Shown here: in pieces, positions 24,871-34,460 of the stretch | Numbering within the stretch: the stretch's first letter is position 1 | Layout: every line of letters starts with the position of its first letter | DNA from: Gonapodya prolifera JEL478 | Lineage: Eukaryota; Monoblepharomycota; Monoblepharidomycetes; Monoblepharidales; Gonapodyaceae | Reading direction: 5' to 3' | NCBI GenBank assembly: GCA_001574975.1 | Contig: KQ965731.1 | Coordinates: 434,001 to 498,000 of the forward strand | DNA: 64,000 nucleotides | Translations under genes and position numbers: made by a program | The notes under the pieces: generated by a model | The model's input: the letters and a program-made list of their open reading frames with translations, nothing else | What the model was told of the DNA's origin: nothing | The model's database searches: none

Positions 24871-26097
24871 ATGTGTGACCAAAGCTCGCACACACTTTGT
24901 CAGTTAGACTTCCCTCCAGCCCTCGCTTGCGGTTGCGCGGACATGCCGGACCTTGACATCGAGAGTCTTGAATCTTTTTTGATCGCTGTTGACGCGGACA
25001 AACGGGGCATGGTTGCGGTACCGACACCAGTACCAACCCTGCCCACTCCTGCGTCGAGCGCTGCAAATCCAAGTGTTGATTCGGAAGCAGCATCTGTAGT
25101 GGCAACGACGAAGGCCTTCAGCGGAGGCGGGCTGGGACTTTTTTCAGGTCAAACCTTTGTATTAGTCGAAACGACCATCAAAGGGGAACCAGTCCAAATT
25201 GAGAACACGGTAAACAGCAGCGCACCTGCAGATACAGCCATGCGGGATGCGCAACCTCCAGTCTCTGCAGCCCTGGTCGATCCCGTACCGCAAGTGGTTC
25301 CACCTTTGCAACCCCAGCAACCTGCCGTGGCACCAAAGCCTTTGAAAAGTTCTGCGCAGTATAAACTCACGGCATTCTTCCTTTTATGTCGCCCGGAAAG
25401 CTCCCCTCCAGAAATCACTGCCACTCAAAAGTCTGACGGCACCCACAAAGCCCTTTGTGAACCAGAGGAGGGTGTCATATTATCTTCTGTTTCCCACCCG
25501 GACGCGCTATCTGCCAAGGAAGAGGTTGCTGGAAAGGCTCTCAAATATCTTGTCGGGCAGGCTATTGCTGAAGGCATTCTCACTCCGGAAGAGTCCCGGG
25601 TCTTTCAGCTTCAGCAAGCCCGACCTGGTACTTCCCAGCCTACTGCTTCACCGCCACTTGGTGCTCCCCAGAACGCAGCGTCACCTCCCACCGTCTACCC
25701 CACCACCCCAGCCGCTTCTCCACCAAACGTCTCCACGCCCCCTCATGGTATCTCTGTCCCCCCTCGCCCAGCCCACGCTGGCGGCGGGTCAGCGGACCTT
25801 GCGAGTGCGAATCACATTCCTGGATCGCACGGTGCGGAATCTTCGGAGCAAGCAGCGACGTACCGCATCGGAACAAAACGACCTGCGGAGTCCGAATCGC
25901 ACCCACACGGCCACGCAAAAATGGCAAGAATGGACACTCCACCCTTCGCCACCCCCCAGACCGCTTCTGTACTTGTTCCAACACAACCTGTGTTGAGCTC
26001 TGGCGGCTCTGTTGGACAAAAAGCATCCCCGACCATTCCGGCCCTATCTTCAGGATCGCTTGCGGAGGGCGGATCTGGGGGCAGTTCGAGTGGGTAG
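24871..26097 (+). CDS. Hypothetical Pro/Ser/Ala-rich protein
   Basis: A single 408-codon open frame with no recognised domain. An alternative start at 24943 (MPDLDIESLESFLIAVDADK) may be the true one, because that segment looks more like an ordered helix than the preceding codons. One other segment may be folded: SAKEEVAGKALKYLVGQAIA followed by EGILTPEESRVFQL (about residues 215-250). The remainder is low-complexity, with runs of Pro, Ser, Thr and Ala. It could be a nuclear disordered protein, but I do not assign a function. It may be joined by splicing to sequence farther downstream, because its stop is followed by about 600 bases before the dsRBD-like gene on the same strand. Confidence 0.55.
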   Translation: MCDQSSHTLCQLDFPPALACGCADMPDLDIESLESFLIAVDADKRGMVAVPTPVPTLPTPASSAANPSVDSEAASVVATTKAFSGGGLGLFSGQTFVLVETTIKGEPVQIENTVNSSAPADTAMRDAQPPVSAALVDPVPQVVPPLQPQQPAVAPKPLKSSAQYKLTAFFLLCRPESSPPEITATQKSDGTHKALCEPEEGVILSSVSHPDALSAKEEVAGKALKYLVGQAIAEGILTPEESRVFQLQQARPGTSQPTASPPLGAPQNAASPPTVYPTTPAASPPNVSTPPHGISVPPRPAHAGGGSADLASANHIPGSHGAESSEQAATYRIGTKRPAESESHPHGHAKMARMDTPPFATPQTASVLVPTQPVLSSGGSVGQKASPTIPALSSGSLAEGGSGGSSSG

Positions 26098-26700
26098 CAG
26101 TCTGGATGTTTTTCTTGCTTTTTGGTGTGCTCTTTGTCGTGGGGTTGTCCGTGCGAGTTGCACATTGTTTTCGCGTGGTTATTTTGAGCGAGTGTTTGTC
26201 TTACTCTCAGATTTTTGAGAAATGCGTTTTTGCTCGGTATCTCGCATCGATTAGAATAGTTCTATCATGGAGAGTTTGATTTCGATGGGACAGTCTCGGT
26301 CGTGCTGATACACATCACGCGGTCGAGACCTGCCCCGGACTTTTCCGGCTTTTCTGGGAGGATCTTGCGACGCAAATCTCGATGTGGAAATTGTGATCGC
26401 TCTTTTTGGGGATATTGCTGTGAACTTGACGCGTCATGATTGCTGGGACTGTGTGCTTGTGCCAACACAGAAGGATGTTACCCCTGACCATCTCAAAGTG
26501 GCGTCCTCTCGTATTTTCGTTATTCTTTCTACTTTGTGGAGTTGCTCTCATCATTTTTTGATCCATACTTTTGTCACCTTTAAGCCCCTTCACCGTCTCC
26601 CGCACACACCGAGGCCGCCGCTGCCGTTGCCTTCCTGACCACGATTTCTTCACCAACCCTCCGGGGTGTAGTACCAACCTATACTCCCGCGCAGCAGGCC
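26098..26700 (+). other. Gap between two + genes; possible extra exon
   Basis: An open stretch at about 26340-26515 reads DANLDVEIVIALFGDIAVNL and onward on the + strand. Another at about 26580-26700 runs in frame into the next gene (TYTPAQQAMMANAPTF). These could be 5' exons of the dsRBD-like gene, or exons linking it to the upstream open frame. Transcript data would be needed to choose. Confidence 0.3.
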
Positions 26701-29596
26701 ATGATGGCAAACGCCCCGACCTTCATCCAGGGTCCTTTCACCCCCAGCGCTCCAACACTTCCGAACGGTCGAACACCTGTGTCATCGGCAAACAGCCCCA
26801 TCAGCCGGGTTATGGAGACCTGCGCAAGGATGGGGTTGGGACTGCGTCCCCCCTTGGAGTGCTCCCAATTGCCTCACTCGGGTTGGCTATGCAGGGACAA
26901 CTTCCTCGGAAAGAATTACGAAAGCCGACACTGCTATGGGAGAAAACAAGACGCCAGGGAGGACGTGGGAGAACAGATATGGTGGGACCTGGAGTTGGCG
27001 AGAATGGGTGGAGGTCCATTGGCCGAGCCTATTCGTGCACGGGGAATCAAAATTCCTCCTGGACCTCTCGACGCGCCGCCAACAGTGGCCCTGGCCCTCA
27101 GTGCTAGTCCTTCACCGAGCGTGGACGTTGGATCGAGCCTACCTGCAGCCCACATGCATCCAGTGTCGCGTCTCAAGGAGTACAGTGAGCGGCGCCGCAT
27201 GACGCATTCCTTCATCCTGGAAGAGCTTCGAGAAGGCGGCACGGGCAGGTACAGACAGAGGGCAAAAGTTGGCGACACGAATATGCCGTGGAGCGGGTGG
27301 CACGGATCAAAGAAGGCCGCCAAGGAAGAGGCGGCGAGGCTTGCGCTAATGGCATTTGGCATGGTTGGTGATGCTGACAAGACCCAGCCTGCCCTAGCTG
27401 CAAAGGGGTGGGATGCAATGTCGATTGATGGCGTTCAGGAATGGAGTAAAGCGTTGAATTCGTTGGTAAGAACGGTTGGACGAGAGGGAGTGATTCGGAA
27501 GATTGTGGAAGAGAAGGTCAAGGGCGTTGAGGAGAATTTGAGGAAGGAGGTGGAGAGGACAGACAACAGGGTCAAGGTGGTGGCGTCAAACGCCTGGGGC
27601 AGGTGGGTTCTCATATTTGGGACAATGACTTCACACTCGTCTAACGGGTTGCTCAACCTTTGGTGGAAACAGCTACTGTAGGCACACTACCATCCTTAAC
27701 CACCGCATCAAACTGGTGCTGTACCTTCAAAGCCCACCCCAGCCGCGTCTTGACGCACTTCGTCCCACAAATCACCTCCTTCAAGTCCTCCACACAGCTG
27801 CGGAAAAGTTTGCCACTTCGCGCAGTCGCCCCGACGCCGTGCAGAACGTGTGCGTGACGCAAAACGGAGTAAGCTTCTTCTACTACGGTCAACCCTTTGA
27901 CGTGGTCCTCTGTGCGGAAGTCAGGAGACTGGACTTGGAGAAGTACCTCGGGGAAGTTTTGCACTCGGGAACGATTCCAGAGTGGGAGAAGAAGGCCGCG
28001 GTGTGGGACTGGAGTGCATGGTACGCAAGGGAGGGCTCGAGGTGGGCCGTGAGCGAACGCACGAGAGAGCGGGAGAGGAGCCGGTTCGCGGGCGGGAGCG
28101 GAGGCAAGGACAGCAGGAACAACCGGTTCCCGGACGACGATGAAAGTTGGCGGCCTGGCGCCAAAATGCTCAAGTTTATGGTGCTGTCGCACGTCTGGCC
28201 CGCAGATAAAGCGGTGAAGGATGCAGAGGAGCTGTTCGATTGGGTGGGGAGAGGAGCGTGGGACGAGGTGTGTTGTTTTGCTTTCGCTTTTGCGTGTGTG
28301 AGGTCCGGGACTGAGCAGGTTGAACCTCACATCTGGGGACGTGTATGCAGCTCACCCGAAACAACGAGCGGATCCCGATCCTCATCCACCATGTGATGCA
28401 CTGCCTGCTCTTGCTCACGCGTCCGTCGCAACTGAATCTCTCGCCGCCCAACCCGCTGTACGACCACTCTGCGACGCCCGCCATCGTGTCGGAACGACGC
28501 CCGTTTGTGGGAGACGGAGCCAACCCGTTTGCCAACTGGGCCGACGGCAACGACGTCCAAGGGTGGACTGCGGTCGCAAGCTGGGCCAAGGGGTGGCTTT
28601 TGAGGCTGGGCCAGGTGATGGGCGTGGAAGTTGCGCTTGGGCCCGACGAGAAGGCCGCTGGAGGAGCAGGAGCAGGAGCGGGAGCGGGAGTAGGACTGCC
28701 TGCGAGTGCGAGTACGATGCAGGTGGATGTGAAAGAGGCGTTAAGTGGCGATTGGATGTTGCAGCAGTTCAAGAAGGACGAGTTTGAGGTTAAGCCGGAC
28801 GAGAGCGAGGTGGACGGAGGCGACCGAGACCTGTGGGGTGTGATGAAGGTTGGCGGGGTGGGGATGCCGCCGGTGAGTGACACTTCTCCTGCTTGCAAGG
28901 GGACTGAGTAGGTTTTTGGTGACGCTGTGGATTGATTGTGGCTTGCGACAGAGCGACACCAATGTGCTCCGGTTGCTCACGCCGACGTGTACGGATCCGG
29001 TGAGGTTACGGTTTGCGAGGTTTAATATCCGTGAGTTGCGTTTGGCGCACCTTTCCTCGGGAGCTGCTGACCAAAGGGTACTGAAATATTCTCTCTCCCC
29101 CCCACCCCCACCCCCACCAACTCCCTTCTCAATCAAGGCTACAACCTCGACCGAAACGCCGGCGAACTGTTCCCTGTGTACATTCTCCCGGCCACGCCAT
29201 CCCCGGTACTGGAAGAGGTCGTGCGGCGCGGAGTGCACGAGAGCGTTCTTGCGGCAATTGCGCTGTACTGCCACTGCGAGGTGGACCGCAAGTCGGTGAA
29301 GGGCGACGTGTTGGTCAGGTGAGTACTCGGCTGCTGGTGATCACGCCATGACTTGATTCTGAATGGCGACCTTTCACCTGATCCATTCTTGACTCTGATT
29401 GCGAATGCACAACGTTTCTGTTGGCAGGGGCTCCGCGACGTTCCTCAACGGGCTCAAACCCATTTACTTCGCAGAGGCCGAGCCGGGCAACAACCAGGCG
29501 GCCGCGTCGCTGTCTGCACTGACTGCGGGGCAGATCAAGTTCGAGGTTGCTGCGGGGATGGGGAGGACGCTGGCGGTGACCTTGTATGTGGAGTGA
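26701..29596 (+). CDS. dsRNA-binding-motif-like protein of unknown function
   Basis: The best-supported domain is dsRBM-like (about 27165-27365): SRLKEYSERRRMTHSFILEE, then GTGRYRQRAKVGDTNMPW and GWHGSKKAAKEEAARLALMA. This has the (S)KK-x-AK-x-xAA-x-xAL helix of double-stranded-RNA-binding motifs. An N-terminal segment (about 26800-26990; RVMETCARMGLGLRPPLECS, GWLCRDNFLGK, ...KQDAREDVGEQIWWDLE) may be a degenerate second copy. An exon junction at about 27602/27673 leads to a longer C-terminal region (LEKYLGEVLHSGTIPEW; NNERIPILIHHVMHCLLLLT; an Ala/Gly run at 28660-28700; LNGLKPIYFAEAEPG; AAGMGRTLAVTLYVE) that I do not recognise. Treating all exons as one gene rests on frame continuity and the absence of a terminator-like gap. 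Splitting into two genes near 27660 remains possible. Confidence 0.55.
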
Positions 29597-30110
29597 GAGG
29601 GAGTGGTTGGTGCGATAAAGGGATGTTGGAGTGTCATGCCAGGGTGGTGCTACAACTTTTCTTTCTTTTCTTGAAATTTTGGTCTCTCTTTTCTGAAACA
29701 AACTGTAACGTTCTTCAAATGATTTTATCCTGTGGCCTCACCACAGCTGTCCGTGGTGGCAACTGACGATGGCGTCGCATCGAGCGCAGTCGTCGCTGCC
29801 GCTGTCCATCACTACGATGACTGGTCCGTGTACTGGGAGGGGTGCGCAGCGGGGGATTGGGAGGCGGCGGTGAAGGGGAGGTCGCATGCAACGGATGCAA
29901 TGTGACTCGGGTGGGAGCAGCTGTGGGAATTGCGGGAATCGAGGGACGGTGTTCAAGGATCTGCATTGCGGGAGATGCCGGGGATCGATCGTGAGAATGC
30001 AGTGGGAGCGAAATGCGAACAAGGATTGGACGTTGGAGCGGTCCGACACCGGCACGGAACGCCCCACCGGGAGTAGCTGTCACCAACAACAATCCACCAA
30101 GGATGGAAAT
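29597..30110. other. Intergenic region upstream of the UBL/AN1 gene
   Basis: About 500 bases with GC-rich stretches. No protein family is recognised on either strand. It holds the 3' UTR of the dsRBM-like gene and the promoter, and possibly a first small exon (MEIEIR at about 30100), of the following gene. Confidence 0.35.
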
Positions 30111-32869
30111 TGAGATCCGTGCCGCTGTGAAGCTACGTTGATGCTCTTGGACGAATACCAACCACGGACCTTCCCACCTCCAACCCAGGTCTCACCTTCA
30201 CTCTTCGCGCCGACCCGAACGACACCATTGCCGATCTCAAAGAGCGTCTGTGCAACGCCCAGGGCCTTCCCGTCCACGCCCAGAGGCTGCTGTATAGGGA
30301 CACAGAGCTGTCGGACGAGTTCAAGAGCCTCGCCGATTGTGGCATCAGGTCCGGCGCGAACCTCAATTTGGTGCTTAATTTGGTCTCGGGTGAGTGCTGG
30401 TGCCGCGAGCGCAGCGAGCACCGAGGCCTAAGCGCCACTAGGCGCTGACCGAGGACATGGGCGCAGGGAGTGTGTCCACCGGAGGCGAATGACCCTGCAC
30501 GAAGCGCGTAGTACTCCCGCCGGAGGCGAATGATCTGCGCGGAGCGCGAATGACTCAACGCGGAGCGGAATACAGCGGAGCGTCATCGAGGCCAAAGTCC
30601 AGAGCGCTGACCGAGGCTGGTTGGGTTGTTGGGTTGCTCCGCGCTGGAGTGTCGTGCCGTGCATATGGTTCCTCGTCTCAGAGGACAATGCCGTTGAGGG
30701 CGCACATACCATATCCTCAGGATGGGGGCAGAGTGTGCTGTATCTGTGCCAATCGGATGACTCTTTCCGAATCGCATACACTCTGGAGGTACTTTCATGG
30801 TGGCGCAAGTACGATTCTGCGAGTCGCCAATGTGTCAAGAGGGCGAATGCATCCACAAAATCCCCCTAACTCTTCCCCCACGTGTATTCTCATCTCGCCC
30901 AAACCTCTCAAACATTTGCACCGACACCGACACCCCACTAGGAAACGCCCCTCAACTCCGCACGCTGCCCAAACCCCAAACACCCTCTGGCCTGTACCTC
31001 CTCTTCCTTAAATCCGACGACGACGACATCTACCTCGAACTGCGCAACGGCGCACGCGCACCGCTCCGACACCGCATCAACCTCTCGGGCGTGGGCGCGC
31101 TCTCACAAGATGGGACACGCGCCGCAGGTAGGATCGACCCGCTGTCGGGGTTCGGGCTGGAACTCCTCCACGCGGCGCAGATGGACTCTGCGGGGAGCAC
31201 GCCGCGACAGCTCTCGGCCGCCGGGTGTGGGCCTGGGTCCGGGTCCGGGTTGCACACCGAAGCGGAGACGGAGACGGACTCACCCCCCACGTCAGCACCG
31301 GGAAGTGCCGACTCGAGCATGTCAGACGGCGAGGACGGTGCGGGCCTGGTCCGCCCATTGTCCGGGGACTCGCTTGCCTCATCGCTCTCGGCGTCCTCCA
31401 CGTCGCTGTCGTCCCCGCCCCGCTCGTCGCCGCCGTCGGCCAGGTCGTCGCACTGCGCCAAACTCAGGTGTGTGCCCACGTCGGCGTCTACAACCACCAC
31501 CTCCACGTCCGAGGAGGACTGCGAAAGGCCGCAGTCGTGCACGCCCTCGCTCCGCTCCCCGGCGTCAAGCCATTTTCCATCCTGCTCTTCATCTCGAGAA
31601 GACCTCCCTTTGCATCCAAGCCCGCTCGCCCAGTTCCGGTCCCTCATGACGCCCCTGCCACCGCTCCCTGTCTCTGTCTCGACAGGGTCTGGGCCGCAAC
31701 AGCGCGCCCGCCGCAAAACCCGCCCTGCGACGTCGCTCTGTCTCAAGCGCGTCCCAGGCGCGCAAATCAACATTGTCGTGCCGGACACGAGACCTGCCAG
31801 TGCTGAAGTGTCCCGCGGGGGCAGAACGGGACTCCCCGCCGCTGCCGTGACTGCACCCCATGCGCACGCACCCGCAACCCGCACGCACCCTCCACCGCAC
31901 GGCGCTGACTCGAACGTATCAGATGCCACCGTGGACAGCGCCCTCGCCGCGCTGGCTGAGCGGGTGGCGGCGGCAGCCACGGACGGACGCAGGGTGGGCG
32001 CAGGTGCTGGAATGGTTGGTGACGATTCTGGAAAGAGCCGTTGTCGGGCCACACCGCCCCCGTCCGCAATGCTGGTGCCCCGCCCGGGCCACCCGTCACC
32101 GCCTTCGTCGGCGTCGGCCAGGGTAGGGCGGACAACAACGTCGACTCCCCTGAGTCTGGCGTCCTCTAGTGTCGGCACCGACGCGCGCACGCCTAGCCCA
32201 CTGACCCCGTCGTCGTTCGGGCTTCCGCTTGATCTGGACGCGGATCTTCCACTTCCCCTCCCAGCCCTGTCCCAGCGGCACTCCTACTCGCCGCACACTG
32301 CACTTGCCGTCGCCGACGTGGTGTTTTTGGGACCCATGGAAGAACCATCGTCGCAAGGCGGAGCACAGACAATGGTGGCGGCGATCAGAGTGAAACCGGC
32401 GGGAAAGGCCGTGCAGATGCAGCATGGGCGCGGGCGGGGGGTGAAGGGAGTTGGGTCGGCAGGGTCTGTGGGTTCCGTAGGGTCCCAGGGGCAGAGAGGC
32501 ACCTTGCGGCGGACGGACAAGACGGGTGTCAGCGCTGCACGGCCCGCTAGTCGGGGCCAGCATGGTGGCAAGCCTGGCTCGTCATGCACGACCACGCCGG
32601 GAAGGCACGCGACACCCGCCCCCGCGCCACCAACGCCGCCGCCACCTACCCCTCCCGCGACGCACTGCGTTTTGTGCCGCGCCCGGCTGCGCCCCGCCGG
32701 GTCGTTCCCATGCAAGTTCTGTCCTCGCTCGACGCGTTTCTGCGCCGCGCACCGGTTGCCCGAGCGGCACGCGTGCGTGGGATACAAGGACGGTTACAAG
32801 AAGGAGGGAAGGGAGCGGTTGGGGAAGGAGTTGGTGAAGGTTGCGGGGGAGAAGGTGGGGAAGGTGTAG
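30100..32869 (+). CDS. Ubiquitin-like domain + AN1 zinc-finger protein (ZFAND4-like)
   Basis: The N-terminal exon (about 30130-30389) encodes a ubiquitin-like domain: VDALGRIPTTDLPTSNPGLT, DTIADLKERLCNAQGLPVHA, QRLLYRDTELSDEFKSLADC, and SGANLNLVLNLVS. After a repeat-rich intron the main exon (about 30800-32869) starts near YLLFLKSDDDDIYLELRNGA and continues as a long Ser/Pro/Thr-rich linker. It ends in an AN1-type zinc finger, THCVLCRARLRPAGSFPCKF then RSTRFCAAHRLPERHACVGY, with the C-x2-C...C...C...H...H/C ligand pattern. UBL at the N-terminus plus a C-terminal AN1 finger is the ZFAND4 architecture. The role is presumed to be in ubiquitin/proteasome or AAA-ATPase-linked quality control. The exact first exon and the 3' boundary of the intron (anywhere from about 30680 to 30845) are unclear. 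Confidence 0.75.
30390..30680 (+). repeat. GC-rich short-repeat block inside the ZFAND4-like intron
   Basis: Directly after the splice donor (gtgagt at 30390) come repeated motifs. ccggaggcgaatga occurs at about 30479 and 30520, gcgctgaccgagg at about 30445 and 30606, variants of gcggagcg follow, and agcgcc-acta-ggcgct at about 30432 is a perfect 6-bp hairpin. It looks like a compact non-autonomous or slipped-repeat insert, not coding sequence. Confidence 0.5.
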
Positions 32870-33081
32870 GAGTGTGGTGGGTCACTGCAAATTAGCCTTT
32901 TAAAACGTTTTTTTTAACGGTATCATACCGAAATTGAATATGTAATCTACACATGCTTTGCCCGTCTCCTGCCTCATTCAGCTTAATACAAACTGAGAGC
33001 GAGACACCGTAGTGGTGCCTGCCCGTGCATTGAAAGCACCCTTTTGTCGGGTGCATCTAAGGCTACCACCCCCCCGTCCCT

Positions 33082-34447
33082 CTACGACTCCTCCACCGGA
33101 GCTTGCACGTTCCTCAACGACTCGGTATACCTCATCGCTTCGGCACTGCCAGCGGGCATCACAAAGCCGAACGGGCGCCGTCCGAGAGCTATCATTGCAT
33201 TGATGGCGAGGTAGGCGATGATCGAGGCTCCAGACGAGTCACGGTTCAGCACGAGGTGGCAGCACGAGCAGCCTTTTCAAAACGTTCAACTGGTTAGCAT
33301 TCAAACGGGAGACCAAATGATGAAGGGCAAACTCACGCTTGATCGTCCAAGCTACTTTCCCGTCCTCCCCCTTGAGCCCGAAGAGCTTACCTATCTTGCA
33401 GTGACCACATCTCTGAGACGTGTAATATTCCTTGATGAGGACGAGGAGAATTTTGCGAGCTTGGTGGATGAGATGGAGGAACCGCAACAGCTGAAACAAT
33501 GTATAACAATCAGAATATCTTTTCAACGCCAGAGAATAAAGGGCAAGGCAACTCACCTTGCGGTTTTGGAGACGACGCCGACACCCGGGAACTCGTCCTG
33601 AAGTTGGCGTTTCCAAAGGTAACAACAGGACGGACATCTGGGGTGGGAAACTGAACCGGTTCCACAACGGCAGAGGATTTCGCAAAAAAAATGACGCGTT
33701 TTGAGGCGAATAGGTCGTTTGCGATTCTCGACATCGCGGCCTGCGACCTCCCGTACGAGTGCATCCTGAGATGTCTGAAGCGCAATCGATAACATGAGAA
33801 AAATGGTTACACATTGTGTGTAAACATGAGACTCACCTTTCCCGTTTGCTCCCAAAATGTTCTGATGATAGACAAAAGAGTTTTATCACTGAGCGTGCAA
33901 AAGCCTCGCCTTCGAGACTTTTACTCACTCGAGAGAGGCTTGAGGTTAGCGAGGATGGTAGCAGTATACGCCTCAAATTTGGCGACATTGCTTGTTTTGG
34001 GTGTCGGGAGGCGAGAAAGGAGTACTTCGACGCTTAAAGTTCCAACGTCGGTCAAGGTATTTGAAGTCGAGTCAAACACCTTCGCATTCTATTGTTGCAC
34101 CCAGTCAATCTGCCGAAAACATTGAAACTGCAAGTGCGATACTCACTGGGATCATACTCTTTGTTCTCCACGTCTCGCGCAGCTTCTGAGCTTTCACATA
34201 TCGCGCGCCTCTGCCAGTCATCGTTCCCAAGAGGACGAATCACGACCGAATCCCACACTCCTGTCCCACTCTCAGGGTACATTTCCTCGATGTAGGCATC
34301 GAAGTCAGTCTCCAACGTCTCCTGTCGCAACTTCTCCTCATTCAGCGTGACCACATGTCGGTCGAATTCAGCGCTGTGGCCTGCCGTACCTCCGCTTGCA
34401 AACCTGGTCAGGAGAGAGATAAAAGGTGCAGTTTCATTTCTATTCAT
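33082..34447 (-). CDS. Fanzor (eukaryotic TnpB-like OMEGA) nuclease, C-terminal RuvC half
   Basis: Six exons read on the minus strand: 34447-34147, 34024-33929, 33861-33837, 33774-33557, 33490-33337 (or from 33459) and 33272-33082. Fanzor1-like blocks appear in order: WQRRAICESSEAARD; FEAYTATILANL; HFGSKRERHLRMHSYGRSQA and AMSRIANDLFASKRVIFFAK; VVTFGNANF (the G[D/N]A-x-F block); IKEYYTSQRCGHC (relocated Glu and first Cys pair of the zinc ribbon); then KRCSCCHLVLNRDSSGASII (second Cys pair and the RuvC-III NRD). The protein ends GRRPFGFVMPAGSAEAMRYT and on to PVEES. Fanzors are RNA-guided DNA nucleases carried by eukaryotic mobile elements and related to TnpB/Cas12. At about 320 residues this one is half the usual length: the N-terminal WED/REC region and a clear RuvC-I D-x-G are not visible. 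The exon 4/5 junction keeps frame only with the 33459 acceptor, which drops ten plausible residues. It is probably a decayed or domesticated copy. Confidence 0.78.
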
Positions 34448-34460
34448 CGTCTCAATCACA

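Noticed and set aside
31030-32190. Long minus-strand open frame of 386 codons
   Set aside because: It is antisense to the Ser/Pro/Thr-rich linker of the UBL/AN1 gene, whose GC-rich composition keeps the opposite strand open by chance.
33005-33054. CRISPR-like or tRNA-like structure near the Fanzor
   Set aside because: The hairpins are not repeated at regular spacing and no cloverleaf can be drawn. They are kept only as a possible guide-RNA region.
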